DNA of 5,122 nucleotides from DATGZX01 sp035296965. Lineage in GTDB: Bacteria; Planctomycetota; Planctomycetia; Gemmatales; Gemmataceae. The notes beneath the pieces were generated by a model that had not been told where the DNA came from, searched no databases, and saw only the letters and a program-made list of their open reading frames with translations. Of this stretch, positions 1 to 5,122 are shown piece after piece. The stretch is from positions 1 to 5,122 of the forward strand of contig DATGZX010000189.1 in assembly GCA_035296965.1 (NCBI GenBank). Direction: 5' to 3'. The position numbers and the translations under genes were made by a program. Position 1 is the first letter of the stretch; every line of letters begins with the position of its first letter.

Positions 1-1
1 C

Positions 2-181
2 CCCACCGATTGGCTGCAACTTGTCAACCAACCGCAAACGGAAGCCGAAGTGGCGGCGTTGCGTTGCTGCGTCAATCGCGGTCGGCCCTTCGGCGATCCT
101 AACTGGGTCACGGACACGGCCAAGCGATTGGGGCTGGAATGCACGATTCGGCCCCGTGGAAGACCGAAGAAACAATCGTAG
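2..181 (+). CDS. REP-associated tyrosine transposase (Y1/IS200-like), C-terminal end only
   Basis: The reading frame is open from the left window edge and ends at the TAG at 179-181, giving 59 residues of a protein whose start lies outside the window. The visible tail contains the blocks EAEVAALRCCVNRGRPFG, then a DPNW segment, then AKRLGLECTIRPRGRPKK. These match the C-terminal tail I know from REP-associated tyrosine transposases (RAYT, TnpA_REP), single-strand DNA transposases of the HUH/Y1 superfamily that act on short hairpin-forming repeats. The catalytic HUH motif and tyrosine are upstream and cannot be checked, so I cannot say whether the gene is intact. Repeats begin 17 bases after the stop, which fits a transposase lying next to its substrate repeats. 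An overlapping frame starting at 21 is a shadow of this gene in its first part. Confidence 0.82.
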   Translation, partial: PTDWLQLVNQPQTEAEVAALRCCVNRGRPFGDPNWVTDTAKRLGLECTIRPRGRPKKQS

Positions 182-197
182 GCTGGCCACGGTTACT

Positions 198-260
198 GGT
201 GCCTGTCTCCTTTTCTTTCTCCTGTATTCTCCAGATTTGGTGGCTGTCTCCTTTTCTTTC
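198..260 (+). repeat. Pair of 22-nt direct repeats downstream of the transposase
   Basis: Positions 198-219 and 239-260 are identical at 21 of 22 bases, with a start-to-start distance of 41. Each begins GGTGSCTGTCTCC and continues into TTTTCTTTC. The single difference is C at 202 against G at 243. The 19 bases between them (220-238) are pyrimidine-rich and contain a looser relative, TCCTGTATTCTCC. The position just after a RAYT-type gene suggests they are repeats recognised by, or mobilised with, that transposase family; this is inference. The stretch 182-353 holds no other gene I can support. Confidence 0.75.
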
Positions 261-277
261 CCGAAGGCGGGATTTTT
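259..277 (+). terminator. Weak candidate intrinsic terminator after the transposase
   Basis: TCCCG (259-263), loop AAGG (264-267) and CGGGA (268-272) can form a 5-bp stem, followed directly by five T (273-277). The stem is short but GC-rich and correctly oriented to end plus-strand transcription from the transposase gene, 77 bases beyond its stop. It overlaps the end of the second direct repeat by two bases. The short stem makes this tentative. Confidence 0.35.
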
Positions 278-353
278 GCCAGCGTGGGAGCAGAAGATTT
301 CCACCGGACAGCAACAGAGACAGCAGGAGGCGGAGAGGACGGAAAAGCCCTCG

Positions 354-578
354 ATGGGCGAACGGTTCATGGACTGGGTCCGCGACAACCACGCCAGTCA
401 GCCGTCGCTCGGCGGCGAGCTGAATCGCATGACGCGCGAAGCGGTCAAGGACATTCGCGCCACCGTCAACGAGGTGTTCTTCGGGAAAAGCGAGCACGCG
501 TCCGAGCCGGCGGGGGGGAAACGTGCCAGAAACCGTAGAAGGATTTTCTCGACCAATGTGCCCGAAAACGGTTCCTGA
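354..578 (+). CDS. Short conserved-looking hypothetical protein, 3' end probably replaced by repeat DNA
   Basis: A 74-residue reading frame starts at ATG 354 and ends at TGA 576-578. I do not recognise a function. Residues 1-51 look like genuine soluble, mainly helical protein: GERFMDWVRDNHASQ, then LGGELNRMTREAVKDIRATV, then NEVFFGKSEHASEP. They gave me a weak memory of short conserved hypothetical proteins in planctomycetes. From about residue 52 the character changes to a basic, unstructured tail (GGKRARNRRR and onward). The change begins at a run of seven G (512-518) and lies over the inverted repeat at 520-584, so the native C-terminus was probably lost or is out of frame. The same frame is open back to ATG 21, but that part overlaps the transposase in another frame and is unlikely to be translated. 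Ribosome binding sites are poor: GAGAGGA lies 14 bases before the ATG. No signal peptide or membrane segment is visible. Confidence 0.5.
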   Translation: MGERFMDWVRDNHASQPSLGGELNRMTREAVKDIRATVNEVFFGKSEHASEPAGGKRARNRRRIFSTNVPENGS

Positions 579-584
579 CACCTT
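520..584. repeat. Imperfect inverted repeat, REP/REPIN-like
   Basis: The arms AACGTGCCAGAAACCGT (520-536) and ACGGTTCCTGACACCTT (568-584) pair at 14 of 17 positions across a 31-nt loop. The mismatches are at 522/582, 526/578 and 530/574. The loop itself contains the small hairpin AGAA...TTCT (537-549). The right arm carries GGTTCCTGACACC, which resembles the GGTGCCTGTCTCC core of the direct repeats near 198. A structured repeat near a RAYT gene is the expected arrangement for REP or REPIN elements. Membership of that class is inferred; the pairing is visible. Confidence 0.5.
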
Positions 585-610
585 ATCTACGACTGACACG
601 TTATCTATGA
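575..610. repeat. 18-nt tandem duplication overlapping the nuclease stop codon
   Basis: CTGACACCTTATCTACGA (575-592) is followed immediately by CTGACACGTTATCTATGA (593-610), identical at 16 of 18 positions. The first unit begins inside the right arm of the 520-584 inverted repeat. The second contains the TAG stop codon (605-607, minus strand) of the endonuclease gene. The end of that gene therefore lies on repeat DNA. Confidence 0.75.
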
Positions 611-1354
611 CAAAGGGCTGGATAAGTTATCCCTATCGCCCTTCTTCTTCCGTCTACGCGTCTTGCGCATACAGATCCAGAAATGGCGAACTTTGATTTC
701 GGGGCTGGCGGCTGATGTCCTCGGGTGGCTGGACGTGCCCGACGCGATCCTGGCCCGCTTGGTAAGCCGGTAATCCCCGATATGCTCGCACGACGACCAA
801 TGGCACCCTTTGGAGCAGTCGGTGCCGTTCAGTGCGGTAATCCAACCGTTTATCCTGACAAGCCAGGCGTTAGGGTCATCGTCCTGCACGTAGCCGACCA
901 TCGCGGCGATTTCGAGCGTCGCGCCGTGAAGCCCGAGCTTGAACCGCTGAAGGCCGCCGCTTACTTCCTCGCGGCCGGTGACGTATTCCATCTCTCGGTC
1001 TTTGGTCGGTGCGGGTAGCCGTTTACCTTCGATGACCAGATAGGGGTCGTACTTCGTAAATTTGCGAGTGCCAGCGACGATCGCATGCTCGGTTTTTACC
1101 GAAAGGTCGATTCTACGACGCCCCGTCTGGAATTCTTCGTGGTGGAAAACCGCCATCGGATAACTGTGGCGCGCGCGGAAGTTCAAGTAATCGCACAAGT
1201 TGCTGTTCAGCTTCTCTTCCGCCTCTTCTTCAGGACGATCCGGGTCGTCACGCCAGCCGGCGAGCTGCTTGCGAACGAAATCCAAGGTCTCGTTCACAAG
1301 CGTATTCAGAGCGATGCCGCTCGTGATCCTAGTCACGTCACCGAGATTCGCCAT
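605..1354 (-). CDS. Putative restriction endonuclease, PD-(D/E)xK fold
   Basis: The 249-residue protein begins at ATG 1354, preceded at 8 nt by AAGGG; an in-frame TTG at 1360 overlaps the methylase stop and is less likely. Its core has the nuclease signature: a charged helix (PEEEAEEKLNSNLCDYL, 41-57), then RRRIDLSV with Asp83, then a beta-strand YLVIEGKRL with Glu109 and Lys111 (D-x25-ExK), then a helix region containing Gln136. This is the PD-(D/E)xK arrangement, in which Asp, Glu and Lys bind the metal and activate water. The C-terminal part has NGWI, a Cys/His-rich segment (CSKGCHWSSCEH, 180-191), a SSHPRTSAASPEIKVRHFWI block and a very basic tail. Pairing with the methylase directly upstream suggests it is the cognate endonuclease of a type II-like system. 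The last residues overlap repeat DNA, so the tail may have been altered. The specific family name is not recognised. Confidence 0.72.
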   Translation of the reverse strand: MANLGDVTRITSGIALNTLVNETLDFVRKQLAGWRDDPDRPEEEAEEKLNSNLCDYLNFRARHSYPMAVFHHEEFQTGRRRIDLSVKTEHAIVAGTRKFTKYDPYLVIEGKRLPAPTKDREMEYVTGREEVSGGLQRFKLGLHGATLEIAAMVGYVQDDDPNAWLVRINGWITALNGTDCSKGCHWSSCEHIGDYRLTKRARIASGTSSHPRTSAASPEIKVRHFWICMRKTRRRKKKGDRDNLSSPLS

Positions 1355-1356
1355 CG

Positions 1357-4251
1357 TCAATACCCTTGGCCTCGCAGATCAAGGAGTGATTCATCGGCAT
1401 CGCGGATGGCCATAGAACGAATCCAGTAGCGTAGACGATCCGGCTTCACGATGAGCATCATGTTGTCGGCATAGAACCGGACGATGCGCACGGTACGTAG
1501 GGAGCCGTGCTCCTGCTTGTAAATCAACTGGTCCAGGCGTTCCTTCTGGCCATTCAGATTCCAATTGACTTTCGGATATTTGCCAAAGAAAAACGGTTGG
1601 CAGATCAAGCCATTGGTGTGAATGGACTCGCTTGCCTTGAGATTCTTATAGACGGTGCCGAGCATCTGGCACAGCATCTCCGCATAGGACCGCACATCCT
1701 CGACTGTCGCCTGCTTTTCCAGCAATTCCGATTTCTGGCCCAGACGCACGAAAGGTGCCATGTAGTCGAGCACATCGTCAACCAGCGCCTTCTCCCAGAA
1801 AGCCAGATCAAGGTCCTCATCGCGCTTGGGGTAAGGTAGCGCGTCGATGTCCTGCTTGAGGATGGCGGTTGCCTTACCGACGAGCGCCTGTGAGCCGTTA
1901 ATCGCGCAGCAGAACTGATAAAGCCGCCGCCTCGCTGTCATCTGTTCATAGAGTTGCCGCAGTGACGCTTCCTCGCTCGCGTCGGCGTGAATGCCGACGA
2001 TCTTATCGCGATAGGCGAGAGGACTTTTCGTCCAGTAACCAAGCGCAAGGTCAGCATGTTCTTTGATCAGAATCAATGGATTTTGGAACAGCTCCTTAAA
2101 CCTCGGGTTCTCGAAACGGGTAGCCGTAACCGTCCCGATAGCCCTTTCGTCAATGCCTTCGTCGCTAAGGGCTGCTGTCGGTAAGTCTGGCAGGCCGGGA
2201 AGGAAATCGACCTCGTGGCGCTCATTGCCGACGGTGAATCCCTCCCCGTACTTCCAATTCTTGGAATCGATGTATTCCGCGATTTTTCGCATTGCCGCGA
2301 AACGCTCGGACATTTCTACCAGGCGACCGCCGCCCAGCAGATTTACACGCCAGATGTACAGGCTACCCTCCGCCGCCTCTTGCGTGATGCGGTGGCGGTC
2401 ATAGTGATCAAGCTCAAAGCCGATGCGCTGCGTCGCGCTGAAGGTTCGACGGAAGGTCAGGTGGTAAAGATAGTCCGGCTGGCTCTGCATCCTGCCGCGC
2501 GCATGGATAGCAATGGTCTTGGGGTCAGCGCCATCGAACAGGTTGCGGATGGAAGTGAAGTCCAAAACTTCCTGGCAGTAGACGGTGCTGAAAAAATGTT
2601 TGCGAAACTGAGCCGCCTTCCGGTTGTAGAGGAACCCGGATGGCTGGAGCAGGCAGATACGGCCTTCATCGTTGAGCAACTTCGCGGCTTGTTCAAGGAA
2701 AAGGTATGCGGCCTGCCTATCGGGCAGCGTGCCTCTAACCCGTGATAGATGTACGTCGATCTCTTCCCCGGCTTCGGTCAGCGATGACTCGAACGGCGGA
2801 TTGCCGATCACGACATCAAAACGTCCCGGCCAGCCCTCGGCGGTGGGCCATCGCCTCGGGTGAAAGAGCGGAAATGGCTCGCCCTCGTCGAAAAGGGAAA
2901 AGAAATCGCCTTCAAGGAGGTTGGTTCCGAGTACGGGGTCAAACTGCAGCTCATTCCAAATGACGTTGGGTTTGAGGGCATCGCAGATGGCAAGGGCAAG
3001 GCTGAATGCCGCAAGGTCCACGGCACCGGGATGAAGCTCGATCCCGAAAATGGATTCCCTGAGCACTTCCTTCAAGGCGGAGACCTTGGGCGATTGCCAG
3101 CCGTGCTGGAAACGCCAGACGTTCACCAGCCGCTTGAACGCCCCGACCAGGAAGATGCCCGACCCGCAAGAAGGGTCCAGAACCCGCTCCTTGCCGTTGA
3201 GTTTGTCATAAGGCAACGCGTGATCGAGCAGCATGGTGGCCAGGATGGGCGGCGTATAAAACGCGCCGTGGCCATTGCTCACGAATCGCTGATAGAGACG
3301 ACTGATGACTTCTACGGGGAGATGCTCGAATGAATATTGCTCCCAGAGGTATCGCTGACGCTTCAGGGTCTTGGCTTCGACTAACGTAGCAAAGCTTGCG
3401 AGATGCTCGCTGTTGAGCGTTACATCCCCCGGAAGGGAGAAAAGATCGCCCCGGAACTTTTCTTGTAGCGCGGATAGTAGCGCCAGCACCTTTGCTGGGT
3501 CGCTCGACGCCAGCACACCGAAGAAGCTGTTCGCGCCGGGATGGAAATCCGAAAACCAATCCGGCGGGAATACCCGGCGATCCTCCAAATACTTGATCAA
3601 AACGGTCAGGACCAGGAGCCGCCGCAGGAGCGGGTTGTTGTGGCCGTCAAGCTCCTGATCCGCCTCAACAATGGCCTGAATCAGCCGGTAATGCGCCCCG
3701 TGCTCATGCTTGGCCAGGGCTTTATTGGCGGGATCATCCCAGAACGTCCCATCGGCCAGGCGCAGGGCGGAGTATCGGCGTGCCTTCTCGTTCAGAGCCG
3801 TGTCGATACCGACAGCGATTTCCAACAAATTGCCCGTCGGAAGCTCGATCTTATCGACAGGTTTATAGGAGGTTTTTTCGTTAACCCAGAAATCGGGGCC
3901 GCGTGCGCAGCTTAGGATGTCGATCCGCGTGCGCCACGCCACATACATCAGCGGCGCGGTGCCATGCAGCCAGAGCTTATGATGCAGCTTCGCCAGTGCA
4001 ATTTCGTCATGTTCATCGTCGCCGTTATCGACAACAAACGCCGCGACTTGCGAAGACCTGCCATCTGAGAACCGGCGGAAGAAAACGTAATCAACGTGCT
4101 CGAACGACTCGGCATCGTGCAGGATGGACGCCTCGTCTACGCGCCCCGCTTCCGCCTCTCCGTGGACGGGCACAAGGCCGAGGGCAAGATCGCCACCAGC
4201 ATCAATCATATCCACAGATTTAAGGGCTATAGAAACCACTCTCGCATCCAC
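1357..4251 (-). CDS. N6-adenine DNA methyltransferase of a restriction-modification system, gamma type
   Basis: This 964-residue protein transfers a methyl group from S-adenosylmethionine to DNA bases, probably adenine N6. Motifs, numbered from GTG 4251: motif X as GHGAFYTPP (327-335), motif I as VLDPSCGSG (357-365), an acidic IFGIELHP strand (401-408), and the catalytic motif IV as FDVVIGNPPF (478-487). The X-I-IV order with the specificity region at the C-terminus is the gamma class. Residues about 640-810, including KEHADLALGYW and ILKQDIDALPYP, resemble the TaqI-like C-terminal specificity domain. Residues 20-310 form a large conserved-looking N-terminal region (VFFRRFSDGRSSQVAAFVVDN, LMYVAWRTRIDILSCARG) in which I see no clear nuclease triad. 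Start choice is uncertain: GTG 4251, GTG 4239 (with GAGGTGG 8 nt upstream) and ATG 4209 are all in frame. It is the first gene of the operon with the endonuclease. The length and motifs show no damage. Confidence 0.88.
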   Translation of the reverse strand: MDARVVSIALKSVDMIDAGGDLALGLVPVHGEAEAGRVDEASILHDAESFEHVDYVFFRRFSDGRSSQVAAFVVDNGDDEHDEIALAKLHHKLWLHGTAPLMYVAWRTRIDILSCARGPDFWVNEKTSYKPVDKIELPTGNLLEIAVGIDTALNEKARRYSALRLADGTFWDDPANKALAKHEHGAHYRLIQAIVEADQELDGHNNPLLRRLLVLTVLIKYLEDRRVFPPDWFSDFHPGANSFFGVLASSDPAKVLALLSALQEKFRGDLFSLPGDVTLNSEHLASFATLVEAKTLKRQRYLWEQYSFEHLPVEVISRLYQRFVSNGHGAFYTPPILATMLLDHALPYDKLNGKERVLDPSCGSGIFLVGAFKRLVNVWRFQHGWQSPKVSALKEVLRESIFGIELHPGAVDLAAFSLALAICDALKPNVIWNELQFDPVLGTNLLEGDFFSLFDEGEPFPLFHPRRWPTAEGWPGRFDVVIGNPPFESSLTEAGEEIDVHLSRVRGTLPDRQAAYLFLEQAAKLLNDEGRICLLQPSGFLYNRKAAQFRKHFFSTVYCQEVLDFTSIRNLFDGADPKTIAIHARGRMQSQPDYLYHLTFRRTFSATQRIGFELDHYDRHRITQEAAEGSLYIWRVNLLGGGRLVEMSERFAAMRKIAEYIDSKNWKYGEGFTVGNERHEVDFLPGLPDLPTAALSDEGIDERAIGTVTATRFENPRFKELFQNPLILIKEHADLALGYWTKSPLAYRDKIVGIHADASEEASLRQLYEQMTARRRLYQFCCAINGSQALVGKATAILKQDIDALPYPKRDEDLDLAFWEKALVDDVLDYMAPFVRLGQKSELLEKQATVEDVRSYAEMLCQMLGTVYKNLKASESIHTNGLICQPFFFGKYPKVNWNLNGQKERLDQLIYKQEHGSLRTVRIVRFYADNMMLIVKPDRLRYWIRSMAIRDADESLLDLRGQGY
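1363..1367 (-). promoter_or_regulatory. Ribosome binding site that selects the nuclease start
   Basis: AAGGG on the minus strand lies inside the last codons of the methylase gene, 8 nt before ATG 1354. It favours that ATG over the TTG at 1360, which would sit only two bases from the AAGGG. Methylase TGA (1359-1357) and nuclease ATG (1354) are separated by two bases, so ribosomes finishing the methylase could restart on the nuclease. Confidence 0.6.
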
Positions 4252-4254
4252 CTC
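4248..4254 (-). promoter_or_regulatory. Candidate ribosome binding site for the methylase
   Basis: GAGGTGG on the minus strand lies 8 nt before an in-frame GTG at 4239, and overlaps the GTG at 4251. It therefore supports GTG 4239 as the true start, giving a protein four residues shorter than the longest frame. The ATG at 4209 has no such site. Confidence 0.4.
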
Positions 4255-4578
4255 AGCTGGGTATGCTAGGAACCGTGGTCATCCGATCGGCCAGTTAGCC
4301 CGTCGCTCTTGCCTAATCGGAACGACTGGCGCCTTGCGGGACCTGTCCACACCGTTTCTTCGGATCCTTCGCAACCCTAGAATCATCGGCAGTCAGTCTC
4401 CGCAGCGTCGCGGCTTCCTATTCGATGAGATAGCTCGGAATGCCTAGCCGCATTGCCCCTCCGCATGTCGCTAATGATCTGTTCGGCGAGGTCAGTACCG
4501 TTCCGGCCGCCCCGTCACGACGACACGCCAAGGGAGATTGTAACGGTCCGGTGAACGATCGGCCAGTAACCAGCGAGC
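4252..4578. other. Gene-poor gap between the truncated methylase and the R-M operon
   Basis: I find no supported gene, tRNA or clear promoter in these 327 bases. Several short minus-strand frames exist. One reads DLAEQIISDMRRGNAARHSE near 4440-4500, and the frame of the truncated gene resumes after its stop as RYNLPWRVVVTGRPERY. These have a protein-like look but no recognised family, and each is broken by stops, so they may be remains of lost coding sequence or chance. The operon promoter should lie here, but I see no convincing -35/-10 pair. A 12-nt direct repeat lies near both ends. Confidence 0.5.
4284..4567. repeat. 12-nt direct repeat near both ends of the gap
   Basis: CGATCGGCCAGT occurs at 4284-4295 and again at 4556-4567, 272 bases apart. 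Weak similarity continues for roughly 18 more bases (shared GCT and GCCT). One copy is 33 bases outside the methylase start and the other 12 bases beyond the stop of the truncated gene. A repeat of this length can arise by chance in a window this size, so its role as a recombination scar is speculative. Confidence 0.3.
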
Positions 4579-5122
4579 TTAAGCCTTGGCATGTCCGCGG
4601 CGACACCGCTCGTCGGTCAAGGGAAGCGCTGTGCCCTGGTCGAACAGGCCGCCGTTGAAGCGGAGCACCGACTGCATGAGGATGGGCGAGAAACCGCCCG
4701 TCTTCATCGTGGCCCAGAGTGAGCCGGCCATGTCGGGAAACGCGGTGATTCGGCTTTCCTCCCGCAGCCTGCTGAGCATTGCCGTGAAGCACTCCTTCGG
4801 CAGTAATCCGACATCTTCGGCGAAGAACGTGAACAGGCAGCGCATCAGGAACTGGGCGACGAGGTCGGGGGCGTAGCCGGAATGCTCGAGCGATCGGGCC
4901 AGCTCGGCCAGCTCGGCGGCGACCTCGCGAGTGACCTTCGCCGTGCGGCGGCTGGGGTCGAGGGCGAGCGGCTCGGTCCATACCTGTTTCAACCGTTCGC
5001 GGATCTCTGCCTCGGCCAGGTCGCGAAGCTTGAGCCGATGGGTCCGCGGGTCGGGGAAAGGAATGTACGTGCGGCCCTGGCGTGAGAAGTCTGAGAACAG
5101 CTCCATGCTGTGGCCGACATCC
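4579..5122 (-). pseudogene. Truncated MmeI-like / type IIG DNA methyltransferase, catalytic domain missing
   Basis: The frame is open to the right window edge (first full codon 5121-5119) and ends at TAA 4581-4579, leaving 180 visible residues. They match the middle of the large single-chain DNA methyltransferases related to MmeI. Visible features, numbered from an internal Met at 5106: PFPDPRTHRLKLRDL (16-30), a helical segment with LDPSRRTAKVTREVAAELAE (49-68), ARSLEHSGY, then LMRCLFTFFAEDVGLLP (87-103), LWATMKTGG (130-138) and RFNGGLFDQGTALPLTDE (149-166). In intact relatives this block is followed by the SAM-binding motif, the NPP(F/Y) motif and a specificity domain, hundreds of residues more. 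Here the similarity stops near 4606, and about nine unrelated residues lead to a stop. No methylase motif I or IV follows in any frame before 4251. I infer a deletion or rearrangement that removed the 3' part. The 5' part outside the window is unknown. Confidence 0.75.

Noticed and set aside
21..578. Single 185-residue plus-strand protein starting at 21
   Set aside because: Its first third overlaps the transposase tail in another frame and its middle crosses the direct repeats and hairpin. Only the part from 354 looks like protein.
108..599. Minus-strand 163-residue frame
   Set aside because: It is antisense to the transposase tail and the short hypothetical protein and has no recognisable features.
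605..850. Possible frameshift in the C-terminal half of the nuclease
   Set aside because: The change in composition after NGWI looked suspicious, but the block SSHPRTSAASPEIKVRHFWI is protein-like and in frame, and alternative frames look worse.
2215..3333. Plus-strand frames at 2215-2745 and 2860-3333
   Set aside because: They lie opposite the methylase coding sequence, which has clear catalytic motifs in its own frame; they are antisense shadows.
4252..4578. Controller (C) protein gene or tRNA upstream of the R-M operon
   Set aside because: No helix-turn-helix frame of suitable length and no cloverleaf-like sequence were found on either strand.
4418..4981. Minus-strand 187-residue frame overlapping the truncated methylase
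   Set aside because: Arg/Pro/Gly/Ala-rich translation in a shifted frame of a region whose other frame clearly matches a methylase family.
1..5122. CRISPR array or other regularly spaced repeat array
   Set aside because: Only two copies of the 22-nt repeat exist, with a 19-nt low-complexity spacer beside a transposase; no longer array is present.

Overview
This 5.1-kb window looks like a piece of a bacterial defence/mobile-element region in a fairly GC-rich chromosome. I cannot name the organism from sequence. The transposase tail, the short hypothetical protein and the two methyltransferase families together gave me a weak impression of a planctomycete or similar environmental bacterium; this is from memory and unverified.

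Left end (1-610, plus strand): the last 59 codons of a REP-associated tyrosine (Y1) transposase enter from the left edge and stop at 181. A repeat-rich stretch follows. It holds two near-identical 22-nt direct repeats (198-219 and 239-260), a weak hairpin-plus-T-run terminator (259-277), a short conserved-looking hypothetical protein (354-578), an imperfect inverted repeat (520-584) and an 18-nt tandem duplication (575-610). The tandem duplication runs into the 3' end of the convergent gene.

Centre (605-4251, minus strand): a compact two-gene restriction-modification operon. The upstream gene encodes a 964-residue gamma-type N6-adenine DNA methyltransferase with motif X, DPxCGSG, NPPF and a C-terminal TaqI-like specificity region. 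Two bases after its stop, a well-placed ribosome binding site and ATG open a 249-residue protein with a PD-(D/E)xK nuclease core, the likely cognate endonuclease. The methylase would protect the host sequence and the nuclease would cut unmodified DNA. The order (methylase first) and tight spacing suggest translational coupling.

Right end (4252-5122, minus strand): about 330 bp with no supported gene separates the operon from a second, different DNA methyltransferase. That gene enters from the right edge and ends abruptly after its helical and FNGGLF region, before any catalytic motif. It appears to be a truncated MmeI-like/type IIG enzyme, so the intact system sits next to the remains of an older one. 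A 12-nt direct repeat brackets most of the gap.

The most interesting points are the small, easily overlooked nuclease gene paired with a long methylase that has a large uncharacterised N-terminal region, and the repeat cluster beside the transposase tail that has become part of the nuclease gene's 3' end.
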